Of a stretch of DNA of 64,000 nucleotides, positions 8,909-18,534 are shown one piece after another. Source of the DNA: Clostridiales bacterium. Lineage in GTDB: Bacteria; Bacillota; Clostridia; UBA1381. The notes under the pieces were generated by a model. It saw only the letters and a program-made list of their open reading frames with translations, ran no database searches and had not been told where the DNA came from. The stretch covers positions 26,504 through 90,503 of the forward strand of contig JAQXZB010000017.1 of NCBI GenBank assembly GCA_029226975.1, in the 5' to 3' direction. Position numbers and translations under genes: made by a program. Within the stretch, counting starts at the first letter, position 1. The number at the start of each line of letters is the position of its first letter.

Positions 8909-8947
8909 TATATAATTTATTTAAAAAATCAGCAAAGGAGTTTAATT

Positions 8948-10336
8948 ATGAGATACAATAACAATTTCGTCGAGGATATAAAAATAGCCTACATCGGCGG
9001 CGGCTCGCGGGGCTGGGCTTGGGGGCTTATGAGCGACCTTGTCTGTGCGCCGGATATAAGCGGCAGCGTATATCTCTATGATATTGACGAAGCAGCCGCA
9101 AAAAGCAATGAAATTATCGGCAATCGCTTTAATGATGCCGAGGGCGCAAAAAGCCACTGGAGCTACCACTGCGCAGCTTCCCTCGAACAGGCACTTGGCA
9201 ATGCGGATTTTGTTATAATTTCCATTCTGCCCGGTACCTTTGACGAAATGGCTTCAGACGTTCACACTCCCGAAAAATACGGCATATATCAGTCCGTCGG
9301 CGACACTACCGGCCCCGGCGGAATTGTCCGGGCTATGCGTACCGTTCCCATGTACGAGGGCTTTGCCGAAAGCATAAAAAAGCACTGTCCCGATGCGTGG
9401 GTTATAAACTATACCAATCCGATGACGCTGTGCGTAAAAACCCTTTATCGGGTATTCCCCGAAATAAAGGCCTTTGGCTGCTGTCATGAGGTGTTCGGCA
9501 CCCAGACACTGCTTTGTGAAATCGCAAAGCAGTCCTTGGGCTTAGAAAATCTTTCCCGCAGCGACATAAAGGTAAACCCGGTGGGCGTAAACCATTTTAC
9601 ATGGCTTACAAGCGCAAGTGTGCGGGGTACGGATTTATTCCCCGTATACCGCCAGTTCTGCCTCACCCATCCCGACGGCTTCGGCGGCGACGGCCCCGTT
9701 GATACAAACTGGATGAATAACAGCTTTGCCAGTGATGAAAAGGTCAAAATGGATTTATTCAGGCGTTTCGGTTATATCGCGGCAGCGGGCGACAGACATC
9801 TTGCGGAATTTTGCGAAGGCTCATGGTACCTTAAAAGCCCCGAAAGAGTGCGGGAAATGCATTTTTCCCTTACAAGCGTTGACTGGAGAAAAGAGGATTT
9901 AAAGAAGCGTCTTGCGCGCAGTGCCGACCTTGCAAAAGGCAAAGAGCCGGTAAAAATCAATCTCACCGGTGAGGAGGGCGTAAATCAGATAAGAGCGCTG
10001 TTAGGTCTTTGCGAATTGGTAACCAACGTGAACATTCCCAATATCGGTCAAATCCCCAACCTACCCATCGGCGCGGTGGTGGAAACAAACGCGGTATTTC
10101 GCGCCGGCAGCCTGACGCCTGTTTTTGCCGGTAATATTCCCGTTTCAATATATCCGCTCATATCAAGAATATGTGCCGAGCAAGAAGCGGTTTTTGAGGG
10201 TATAATCAGCAGGGACAAGGATAAAATCTTTGCAGCCTTTGCCTGCGATCCCCTTGTAAGCTGCGGTATCGAGGACGCAAGACGCCTGTTTGACGAAATG
10301 TGCCAAAACACAGCGGCTTATCTCGGTATGTATTAA
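8948..10336 (+). CDS. GH4 family alpha-galacturonidase (CHEV type)
   Basis: GH4 enzymes use NAD and a divalent metal in an oxidation-elimination mechanism. This 462-residue protein has the dinucleotide-binding GGGSRGWAW near 17-25, NYTNPM at 154-159, the metal-site motif CHEV at 179-182 and GVNHFTW near 215. GH4 subgroups are distinguished by the four residues at the metal site. CHEV has been described for alpha-galacturonidases such as Bacillus LplD, whereas alpha-glucosidases, alpha-galactosidases and phospho-glycosidases carry other versions. The expected role is intracellular release of galacturonate from imported pectin oligosaccharides. There is no signal peptide. AAAGGAG precedes the ATG, and it is divergent from an AraC regulator. 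Subfamily specificity is inferred from the motif. Confidence 0.88.
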   Translation: MRYNNNFVEDIKIAYIGGGSRGWAWGLMSDLVCAPDISGSVYLYDIDEAAAKSNEIIGNRFNDAEGAKSHWSYHCAASLEQALGNADFVIISILPGTFDEMASDVHTPEKYGIYQSVGDTTGPGGIVRAMRTVPMYEGFAESIKKHCPDAWVINYTNPMTLCVKTLYRVFPEIKAFGCCHEVFGTQTLLCEIAKQSLGLENLSRSDIKVNPVGVNHFTWLTSASVRGTDLFPVYRQFCLTHPDGFGGDGPVDTNWMNNSFASDEKVKMDLFRRFGYIAAAGDRHLAEFCEGSWYLKSPERVREMHFSLTSVDWRKEDLKKRLARSADLAKGKEPVKINLTGEEGVNQIRALLGLCELVTNVNIPNIGQIPNLPIGAVVETNAVFRAGSLTPVFAGNIPVSIYPLISRICAEQEAVFEGIISRDKDKIFAAFACDPLVSCGIEDARRLFDEMCQNTAAYLGMY

Positions 10337-10402
10337 GGAGAAATGTGACGTGAATTTATTTAAAAAGCATAACAATTTGCTAATAGGCAATAGATAACAA
10401 AG

Positions 10403-10442
10403 AAAAACCGACCGCAGCCGGTAAGCTGATTGGTCGGTTTTT
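10403..10442. terminator. Bidirectional terminator between GH4 and the SLH operon
   Basis: AAAAACCGACC (10403-10413) and GGTCGGTTTTT (10432-10442) form an 11-bp stem flanked by A and T runs, so it can serve both convergent genes. The gap on each side holds no other gene. Confidence 0.9.
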
Positions 10443-10451
10443 TGGCTTTCT

Positions 10452-13400
10452 TTATTGATTTATAAGTCTGTATATTACGGCAAAGGCTTCACATCGCTTT
10501 GCGCTGTCACCCGGAGCAAATTCACCGTTGCTTCGTCCTTGCATAATTCCTGCGCGGGCGGTCTTTTTCACAGCTTCTCTTGCCCATTCGCTTATTTTAT
10601 CCGAGTCGGTAAACTCATCGTCTCCGTCTCCGTCAGAGCAGAGTGCGGCAAGCATTTTTGCCATCTGCTCGCGGGTTATACTGCTGTTTGGCTCGGCGTT
10701 TTCACCCAGACCCTCGAATATTTTGCCCCGGTATGCCGCTTCAATATAATCCGCATACCAGTCATCGGCGCTTACATCCTTAAATATCCCGCTGTAGCTT
10801 TGAGGCTCTAAATTCTTTGCTCTTACAAGAAGCGTTATAAACTCCGCTCTCGTTATTTGGCTCTCCAATCCGAAGCTTGTTTCCGTTCTGCCGTTTATAA
10901 TGCCCTTTTCATAGAGCGATTCAATTTCTTTTCTTGCCCAGTGATTTTCTATTTCTGCCTTAAGCGCTTCGTTCATTTTTCCCAAAGTAGGATTTTCACC
11001 CGGCTCTGCCGTAGGCTCAGGCTCGTTTGTGGCAGAGGGCTTTGGCGTAACCGCATTTGCGGGCGGAATATATCCGCCTCCACCGCCGCCTCCGCCGCCG
11101 TGAGTTACCGGCGGTTTGGTGGGTACTGCCGTAGGCTTGGGAGTAGCTCCCGGAGCAGATGTGGGTGCTGTGCCGAAGTAAATATAATCATCGACTTTGG
11201 AAACTGCCGTCTGCTCGCCGTTTACCTTTACCTCCTGCACATCCTTGCCGCAGGAGTAAAGCCGTACATTGTTTGATTTTAATGATGCCGGGCTTATGAC
11301 GGAGCTGTCCGCAAACAAATAGCCTCCGTTCCATTTTGCGGCAAATTCCTTGATTTCATTATCGGATCTGAATATCTGCTTACTTCCGCAGCTAAGCATT
11401 GATGCATCCTGCAGCGCAATGTACTGTATATTCCCCTTATAATCCATCTCCGCAAACAGCATTGACGCGTCGGTTGTAAAATCATCCACCGTAACGGTAC
11501 CCTTTTTATCTTTATCGTTTAAGATATAATATATATACCTGGTCATTTCGCCCGTTACCTTGCTGGTGATATAAATTTCCATCGCGCTTGCCCGGGTTTC
11601 GTCCAAGCCCTCAAGCTTAAGCTCACCGGCAGACACCTCATAGTCCTCACCGGTGTTTTCGGGAAGAAGCAGAGTGTTAAATACTGCGTTTCCGACCACG
11701 TTTTTCTCATACTCGGTATACTTTGCATCCAGTATACTTCCCTGTCCCTCCGAATACAGACCGTCCATATTTTCGGCTCTGTCCAGCTTTTCGGCACCTA
11801 TGGGCACAACCTGTATATTTGCTCCGAGGAAATTTGTCTTTACTGTTTTTGTGTCCTCGTCCATGGTAATTCCCGCCTCGGGCAGATAATGCCATGCCTG
11901 AACGTATTTATTGGACTTTGACGCATTGGACGCGTTGGGTACGAGATAATCGTTTACGATAAACAGCTTATCTCTGTAGAAGAATGTGCTTCTCCTGTAT
12001 TCTGTAGCGTCCGGCACAGCCTTTGCCGAGCCTGTTACAAAGTCATAGGTATTGTTCGTTTCCCATCTGGGAATTGAGCCTACCGCCGTACTTTTGTTGT
12101 AGCTTTGATTTTTACCGTTCATAACAACCTCGTTATGAGCAATGGACGAGGTAAGCCATGTCTTTGCCGCGCTTGCCGAATAGGTTCCGTAAAGCGGGTC
12201 AACGAGCAGATACTGTCCGTATGCTGCTACGGTTATGCTGTTGTCATCGGGGTGGGAATGGTTTCCCACACCTCCGTCCACATCGGTATAAAAATACATT
12301 GCCTTATCGGACCAGTTTGTACGCATAACCGCCTTTAAGCCAACCGGGAACATTGTCGAGGTAAATTCCGGCTCATGCCCCTCGTCACCGTCCGAAGCCG
12401 CATATTTAAGCTGCGGATTGTTAAACCAGTTTCCCAGTGACTCCATTCTCGTTTTGAAGTTTCCTCTGTGGCTGTATCCGTCGCCCACCTGATTATCGCT
12501 CACTCCCGGAAGTGACGACCAGTACATAAACAAGCCCAAATGCTCTATATTGTCAAGAGTTTTTTGGGTATAGGGCGAATACTTGTTAAAATCTATTCCC
12601 AAATCCTCCGCCGCGGTTTTCGCGTCAAGAAGCGTTGTCAAGGTATAATCCGTATATCCCAGTGACAGCTCCGTACATGAATAATCCGCTCTTGTCATTT
12701 CGTTTGACAGCGATTCGTATCTTACTCTCACGCGGTCAAGCCATTCCTGCGAATCCTTAAATTCCGGATAATTTATGGTAACCGTATAGAGTCCCAAACT
12801 CTCCGAAGTACCCCAGTTACCTGTTCTTGTGAAGTATTTCGCGCCGTTTGCCTGAACATAGCACCATTTCATAAACGCCGTAAATATTTCCGGACTCATA
12901 TACTGACTTCCCAAAAGCTGCATCCACAAATCCGGCATACACTGCGTTCTTACCGCAACGTCAAGGGATTTTAACCAGCATATATCGTCACCGCGCACAT
13001 TTATGTAATCCATAAACTGACGTATTGCCGTATATGCATACTTTTCGTCACCGGTGTAATTATAAAGCTTTACCAGCTTATCAAACCATGTGTTAAATCT
13101 TAAAAGCTCCTCCTGATAACGATAACCGGCGCTTATGGGCTGATTCCAGTACCATGACTTTGCCTGGTCATAGGAATATATAACCTGTGCAGTGGCATTT
13201 GCATAGGTAAGCGTTTCCTCGTCCCAGGTTGACTCGTCCGAATAGAACACAACCGTTTCGCGGCTTTGCCCGTCAACCATATTATTTCCGCATAAATTAA
13301 GGGTTGCGGCTTCTATGGTATCACCGCTTTTTAAATCGGAAATATTGAATTTTAGGTAAATTCTGCTTGTGTTTGAATTTACAAATATATGGGTGATGTC

Positions 13401-14369
13401 CGTCAGACCGTCATGGGAATAGGTTGTTGTGCCGAACTCATCCTCCCTTGCCGTAAGGGTGGTATCGCTTCCGTAGGTCTTGGACTTGTTGTCTCCCGCC
13501 TTTATGTTGGTGTCTGCCGTAGGATATATTATCTTCTCCGCGCCGTCAACTCTAAGCTTTAGGTACGGGGCATTTTCTCCCTCCTTGGAGTCAAATTCCG
13601 CCCAGTCTCCGTTTTTGTCGGTGGCCACCACCAAAAACGCCAAATATTCTCTTGTTCCGAGATATTTTGTAACCGTTGCGGAAACGTCAACTCCTCTGTA
13701 CTGCTTGGAATTTCCCACATCCATAATTCCCACCGGGGAAATACCGCTCATCGCATTGTACATAAAGTTCTTGCACAAAAGATCCGCAGTTATTCTGTCC
13801 GCCGTACTGTCCGAGGTGTCCTTGCTTCTGTTTAGATTATTTTCCCTCTCAACATAATAATTATAATAGGCAAGCTTTGCCTGCTCATAATTTCCCGCCT
13901 TTGCGGCCGCCTCAATCCTGCTCATTTCGGGATACGCCTCATAATCAAGCTTTGACGGTGTTGACCATGTGCCGCTTTGCTCATCCCATACGCCGAACAG
14001 GTCGGAATCTCTTAGCCAAAAAGCGTCATTGAGCTTCTTTTTTGAAGCGGAGTATTCCACGCCCTGCTTAACCTTTTTGGTATTGTACGGGTCGCCGTAA
14101 ATGGGATAGCCGTAGGTATTGGTGATATATTCATCCTCTCCCACCGGCTGCTCCGTATAAGGATAATCCGACTCGGTATCGCCGAAAATCGGCTCGTTCG
14201 CGTCTTCGATGACCTCTGCCAGCTCCTCTGTTTCCTCATGCAGGCTTACTTCCTCCGAAACTGCCGTTTCGGCAGTCTCGGAGTCTCCCTCTTGTGCCGT
14301 TGCGGGAAGGGCAGCGCAAAGCAGAGCCGCGCTCAAAGCAAGAGCAATAAATTTATTGAATTTTTTCAT
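10452..14369 (-). CDS. SLH-anchored heparinase II/III-like polysaccharide lyase
   Basis: A 1305-residue secreted protein. It has a signal peptide (1-25) and an acidic Glu/Thr-rich linker. An N-terminal helical part is followed by a DNRLRE/CBM96-type beta domain (about 270-400, YLKFNISDL...ESTWDEETLTY). An alpha/alpha-barrel runs to about 690. The heparinase II/III C-terminal beta domain contains GGVGNHSHPDDNSITVAAYG, whose His is the likely active-site residue. A Pro/Thr and poly-Gly linker leads to three SLH repeats (about 1135-1305) that bind pyruvylated cell-wall polymer. It probably eliminates uronic-acid linkages in an extracellular glycan; the substrate is not readable. It is third in the 21.2-10.4 kb operon, 12 bp after its neighbour. 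GGGAGG precedes the ATG. Confidence 0.82.
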   Translation of the reverse strand: MKKFNKFIALALSAALLCAALPATAQEGDSETAETAVSEEVSLHEETEELAEVIEDANEPIFGDTESDYPYTEQPVGEDEYITNTYGYPIYGDPYNTKKVKQGVEYSASKKKLNDAFWLRDSDLFGVWDEQSGTWSTPSKLDYEAYPEMSRIEAAAKAGNYEQAKLAYYNYYVERENNLNRSKDTSDSTADRITADLLCKNFMYNAMSGISPVGIMDVGNSKQYRGVDVSATVTKYLGTREYLAFLVVATDKNGDWAEFDSKEGENAPYLKLRVDGAEKIIYPTADTNIKAGDNKSKTYGSDTTLTAREDEFGTTTYSHDGLTDITHIFVNSNTSRIYLKFNISDLKSGDTIEAATLNLCGNNMVDGQSRETVVFYSDESTWDEETLTYANATAQVIYSYDQAKSWYWNQPISAGYRYQEELLRFNTWFDKLVKLYNYTGDEKYAYTAIRQFMDYINVRGDDICWLKSLDVAVRTQCMPDLWMQLLGSQYMSPEIFTAFMKWCYVQANGAKYFTRTGNWGTSESLGLYTVTINYPEFKDSQEWLDRVRVRYESLSNEMTRADYSCTELSLGYTDYTLTTLLDAKTAAEDLGIDFNKYSPYTQKTLDNIEHLGLFMYWSSLPGVSDNQVGDGYSHRGNFKTRMESLGNWFNNPQLKYAASDGDEGHEPEFTSTMFPVGLKAVMRTNWSDKAMYFYTDVDGGVGNHSHPDDNSITVAAYGQYLLVDPLYGTYSASAAKTWLTSSIAHNEVVMNGKNQSYNKSTAVGSIPRWETNNTYDFVTGSAKAVPDATEYRRSTFFYRDKLFIVNDYLVPNASNASKSNKYVQAWHYLPEAGITMDEDTKTVKTNFLGANIQVVPIGAEKLDRAENMDGLYSEGQGSILDAKYTEYEKNVVGNAVFNTLLLPENTGEDYEVSAGELKLEGLDETRASAMEIYITSKVTGEMTRYIYYILNDKDKKGTVTVDDFTTDASMLFAEMDYKGNIQYIALQDASMLSCGSKQIFRSDNEIKEFAAKWNGGYLFADSSVISPASLKSNNVRLYSCGKDVQEVKVNGEQTAVSKVDDYIYFGTAPTSAPGATPKPTAVPTKPPVTHGGGGGGGGGYIPPANAVTPKPSATNEPEPTAEPGENPTLGKMNEALKAEIENHWARKEIESLYEKGIINGRTETSFGLESQITRAEFITLLVRAKNLEPQSYSGIFKDVSADDWYADYIEAAYRGKIFEGLGENAEPNSSITREQMAKMLAALCSDGDGDDEFTDSDKISEWAREAVKKTARAGIMQGRSNGEFAPGDSAKRCEAFAVIYRLINQ

Positions 14370-14381
14370 TTATATTCCTCC

Positions 14382-17300
14382 CTATCTGGTCAGCATATAA
14401 ATAATCTTTGCCGACTCCGCTCTTGTAGCATTGTTTTTGGGTCTGAAGCTGTTGTCCTCATATCCCTCCAAAATGCCCAGCTCATTCATTGCGTCCACTG
14501 CCTCTGCCGCGTATTGGGATATATCGCTTCTGTCCGCAAATACCGCTTCCTTTTCGGGTGCGCTGTATCTGTTTAAATACATCAGCGTTCTTTTGCACAT
14601 AACCGCTATATCCTCACGGGTTATGGGGCTTTCCTTTGCAAATTCCGTATCCGTCACTCCGTTTACTATGCCAAGCTCAACCGCTTTTGCTATATAAGGA
14701 TAACTCCAATCTCCCTCTTTTACATCGCTAAAGCCTGCGTCCTTTGCACCGCTTACATCTATTTTGGCTGCCAGAAGAAGTATTTTTACAAATTCCTGAC
14801 GGCTTATATTGTCGCCGGGGCGGAAATTGCGGTCATTATCTCCCGATACCACTCCGTCCTTTGCCAGATTTTCTATGTAATTATACGCCCAGAAGCTTTT
14901 TTCCACATCGTTAAATATTCCCGTTTCGGGTTTTTTGGTCGGTGTAGGCGATATTGTGTTTCCCGTTCCCGGAAGTGCGGGACTTGTTACTCCACCGCCG
15001 CCTCCGCCGCCGGAGCTGCCGCCCGTACTTCCCCCGGAGCTTCCGCCGCCGGTGCTCTTTTGAGCCACCGAAACAGGTACTGTCTGCGTTACGGTTTCAC
15101 CACCGTTTACAGCAGTAATCGTAAGCGTTCCGCTCACAAGCTTATTTTGGCAGTTTACCGCTCCGCTGTCCGAAAAGGCTTCGGGTATGGAGGACTTGTA
15201 TGTAAGCGTGCTTCCGTAGCGCATCGATGAGGGCAGCGTCTTATTCTGCGTCATGTTTGTAAGCGTTCCTATGGAATCAAGAGCAAGAGTTATATCCGCC
15301 TGTGCCTTTGACCGGCTGTCCGATGCGGCATAAATCATCATTTCTCTTAATCCCACACAGCAATCCTGTGCCTTATCGGTTACCCTAAAGCGTACATACC
15401 GCGCTATAGCCGAATTTACGCTGATTGTATGCGGTGCTTCTCCGATAGTTGTGCCGCTGTAGAGGGTTTTCCATGTGCTTGCATCTCTTGAGGTTTCTAT
15501 AACATATCCCTTTATCGGATATTCACCCATCATGTCCGCTTCATAGAGGATTATCTTATCCAGTACCTCGTCACATTCCAGGTCAACCGTCAGCGCAGGC
15601 AAATCCGAAAAACGCATCGTCTGCCACCATGTTCCTATTGAGCCGTCAACCGCTTTTTTGGCATTGTGTCCGGTCATGGGCTGAGTTTTGCCCGTATCCG
15701 CATTTTTATCCATGGCAATATTGTTTTTGTCAACCCATACTGCCACAAGGTCAAAGGTCTTTTCGATATACTGATCCGTACCGTCCAGTGTCAGCCTGAA
15801 GGTAAGCGATACCGGCGTATCCTCTGTATAGGCGCTTGAATTAAGCTTTCCGTCATCGGAGAGTATTTCGGGATTTGACGATGTCCATTTCGCCGCCATG
15901 CCCGGATATGCCGCTGTGGTAAGCTCCACATCGCTTTTTATATATCCTCCCAGTGCTTCTACCGGATTGTAATACTTTATATTGTCAACTGCAACACCCA
16001 GCTTGTTTGATTGAGGAGTATAAAGTCTCATACCCTCAATTTTCAGCGTTCCGCAAAGAGTCGAATCACCGCTGTTGTTGTCGCTGTTCGCCAAAACCTG
16101 AATATAGGAAAGATTTTGCGCGTCCTCTCTTAAATATTTGTTGTTAAAGAGCGTTGTGTACTCCTGCTCCCCGTTTAATGCCGCATACAGTGACATTCTC
16201 TGTGTGTCGGTATTGAACATTACCTTAATTTTCATTGAAATTGCGCCGTTTGTGCCGGAGGGAAGCTCCTTATGCACCGCACTTGCGGAAAGTTCCTCCC
16301 TCGCCACTCCCGTAAGCACCGTTCCCGTACTCTTGCAGGTGGTATAGAACGAGGTTATTCTCTGTCCGTTGGTATCATAGAGTACAAGCTCCATCTTCTG
16401 ATACGCATCATCGGGCATTGAAACCTCCGTTTCAAACACCCACGAGCCTGTGGCATTAAACTGCATATTATCCCACATGGGATAAATCTTAACCGACGGT
16501 GTCTGTGAAGAAGCTGTTCTTGTAAGAAGAATTTTTCCGTCCTCTATCTTGTGTGTTCCGCCGTTGTCCTCAAAATTCACCCCGTCGCCTTCAAAATCCA
16601 CATCGTCAATCAGCTCAAAGTTATTGGTGTCAAGCTTACTTACTTTAAGGGTAAAGTCCTTATACGCCACATCGTCACCCTTGCTTAAAGTTGCCGTCAT
16701 TACCACTGTTTCGCTTCCGTCCAAGGGCTGGTCTATAAGCTTTCCGCTGTCATCTATAACCGAGGGCTTCGATGATGTCCATGATACCGCTGCTCCGTCT
16801 GCGGTCTTGGGCAGGGTCTTTAAATTCCCCGAAACCGAATCCGGCGTATCGCATATGTCGCTCATAAGAAGCGATTTTGCCGCCTGTGCCGCCGCATTGG
16901 CGCCGCTTTCACCTATACGGTAAAGCTTTATATTTTTTACGGTCATATAGTCATTTACCTTTGACTGGTTTTTTAAGACATACATTATGCCCTGAAGCGG
17001 CGTTCCCGCCTTAAAGGTCTTTTTATACTCCTCTCCATCATTTACGGTGGTTATAAGCTCACCCGTTTCGGTATCTGCTATATATGTATAAGTAGTATCC
17101 TTGTCAATCAGTGAGCCGGAATAAAGCTTGGGCTTGTTGCTTGAGGAAATGTATTCATAGGCACCGCTTGAATCAATACACATATTATATACCATCGCCG
17201 GCACAATTCCCGCGTCACCCATGGCCGGGTTTATTTCCTGGAACTGGGAGCCGCTCTGCACATGTGAATTTGCAACGGTAACTATTTTATACTTTCCTCT

Positions 17301-18521
17301 TAAATTTGTCATGTAGGTTTTTGTGTTCTCGTCCTCGTCCGTTACCTCCTTAAATCGGTACATACTTCTGTAACGGTCCGAATAATCCGTTTCGTTGGCT
17401 GTGGAGGTCTTTAAAATTTTAAGCGCTCCGTCCACCATTGATAAGGAAACATTTGAAAATGCGCTCACCTTATCGGTCTTGTCATAGAACTCCCAGCCGT
17501 CAAGGGCATTATCCTCCACTGTCTTGCCGGTGAAATCCTCCTCGTCTATGAGTGTTTCTTCCCCTGCCGGCACTTCGGGTGTTGCTGTCGGAGTTGGGGT
17601 ATTCTCCGGTTTAGGCGTATGGGTAGCTGTCGGAACGGGAGTTTGAGTGTTTTCCGGTTTCGGTGTCTGCACAGTTTCCACCCCTTCGGATACGCCTATA
17701 TACTTAATTCTGTATCCGTTTGTGGCACTGTTTTTTGTGGTGCTTGCCGAAAATCCTACAAATTCCCCGATATTATCCGAGTTCATCGGTGCGTTATCGA
17801 TAATTTTATTATCATCGCTTGCCTGAACCGCACTGTACTCTCCCTCGTCCACCTTCCTCAATGTATGCCATGCACTGAAGGTTTGGTTGGTAAAATCAAA
17901 TTCAGCCTTAATATACTGCAGTGCCGAGGCTATTCCTATCGCTCCGTTTTTAGCGGCTAAGTTATTCGCCTTAAAAGGCTCTGCTGCACCTATCGTCTGA
18001 CCCTGATCGTCCACAAAGGCAAAGGTCATAAGATTTTCACTGCGGTTAAAGGTAAGCCTTGCATTTGCAATATACTTTTCCGCTCCGACACTGTCCTTGC
18101 CTATAAAATCCAGCGTCATATAACTCTCGCTGTTGTAGAGTGCACAAAATTCCATTTCAAAAACGTACTTTTCCCCGGTCAGCTTTTCCCCGTCGGGATT
18201 ACCCTGGGAATCATTTGCAAAGGTAAGCTTGTAAAGCTCATAGTCCCTTGTTCCGTCATTGGCTTTTGTGGTAAATCTTGCCGCCGGCATATATATCGAG
18301 TCCGCCTTGTTTTCAAAAGCCGGGCTCCATATATTGTTTGTATTGTCAAAGCTAAAGCCCCTGCTCTTTGCAGCATCCGCGTCAAAGGAAGATACCGTTG
18401 TCATATCGAACTCATACACCTTGGTGCCGTTTGCATGAGCGCATACCGCACCCGGCAGCATCGATACTGCCAATGCCGCAGCCGTAAGCTTGCTTATAAG
18501 TTTTGTTAAGCCTGTATTCAT
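14382..18521 (-). CDS. Large SLH surface protein with F5/8-type discoidin domain, no clear catalytic domain
   Basis: A 1379-residue secreted protein. After the signal peptide (1-28) comes a module of about 220 residues (30-270, with DFIGKD and FDFTNQTFSAW) that recurs in other proteins here. A PTPTAT linker follows, then a second jelly-roll-like module starting DEEDFTGKTVED. Two bacterial Ig-like segments contain AVSWTSSKPSV and AAKWTSSNPEIL. An F5/8 type C domain spans about 985-1125 (KKAVDGSIGTWWQT...VRFRV). After a Gly/Ser-rich linker there are three SLH repeats at the C-terminus. No glycosidase or lyase signature is seen, so a glycan-binding or scaffold role is the safest reading. It is the middle gene of the operon. 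Confidence 0.75.
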   Translation of the reverse strand: MNTGLTKLISKLTAAALAVSMLPGAVCAHANGTKVYEFDMTTVSSFDADAAKSRGFSFDNTNNIWSPAFENKADSIYMPAARFTTKANDGTRDYELYKLTFANDSQGNPDGEKLTGEKYVFEMEFCALYNSESYMTLDFIGKDSVGAEKYIANARLTFNRSENLMTFAFVDDQGQTIGAAEPFKANNLAAKNGAIGIASALQYIKAEFDFTNQTFSAWHTLRKVDEGEYSAVQASDDNKIIDNAPMNSDNIGEFVGFSASTTKNSATNGYRIKYIGVSEGVETVQTPKPENTQTPVPTATHTPKPENTPTPTATPEVPAGEETLIDEEDFTGKTVEDNALDGWEFYDKTDKVSAFSNVSLSMVDGALKILKTSTANETDYSDRYRSMYRFKEVTDEDENTKTYMTNLRGKYKIVTVANSHVQSGSQFQEINPAMGDAGIVPAMVYNMCIDSSGAYEYISSSNKPKLYSGSLIDKDTTYTYIADTETGELITTVNDGEEYKKTFKAGTPLQGIMYVLKNQSKVNDYMTVKNIKLYRIGESGANAAAQAAKSLLMSDICDTPDSVSGNLKTLPKTADGAAVSWTSSKPSVIDDSGKLIDQPLDGSETVVMTATLSKGDDVAYKDFTLKVSKLDTNNFELIDDVDFEGDGVNFEDNGGTHKIEDGKILLTRTASSQTPSVKIYPMWDNMQFNATGSWVFETEVSMPDDAYQKMELVLYDTNGQRITSFYTTCKSTGTVLTGVAREELSASAVHKELPSGTNGAISMKIKVMFNTDTQRMSLYAALNGEQEYTTLFNNKYLREDAQNLSYIQVLANSDNNSGDSTLCGTLKIEGMRLYTPQSNKLGVAVDNIKYYNPVEALGGYIKSDVELTTAAYPGMAAKWTSSNPEILSDDGKLNSSAYTEDTPVSLTFRLTLDGTDQYIEKTFDLVAVWVDKNNIAMDKNADTGKTQPMTGHNAKKAVDGSIGTWWQTMRFSDLPALTVDLECDEVLDKIILYEADMMGEYPIKGYVIETSRDASTWKTLYSGTTIGEAPHTISVNSAIARYVRFRVTDKAQDCCVGLREMMIYAASDSRSKAQADITLALDSIGTLTNMTQNKTLPSSMRYGSTLTYKSSIPEAFSDSGAVNCQNKLVSGTLTITAVNGGETVTQTVPVSVAQKSTGGGSSGGSTGGSSGGGGGGGVTSPALPGTGNTISPTPTKKPETGIFNDVEKSFWAYNYIENLAKDGVVSGDNDRNFRPGDNISRQEFVKILLLAAKIDVSGAKDAGFSDVKEGDWSYPYIAKAVELGIVNGVTDTEFAKESPITREDIAVMCKRTLMYLNRYSAPEKEAVFADRSDISQYAAEAVDAMNELGILEGYEDNSFRPKNNATRAESAKIIYMLTR

Positions 18522-18534
18522 GCCTTTTCGCCCC

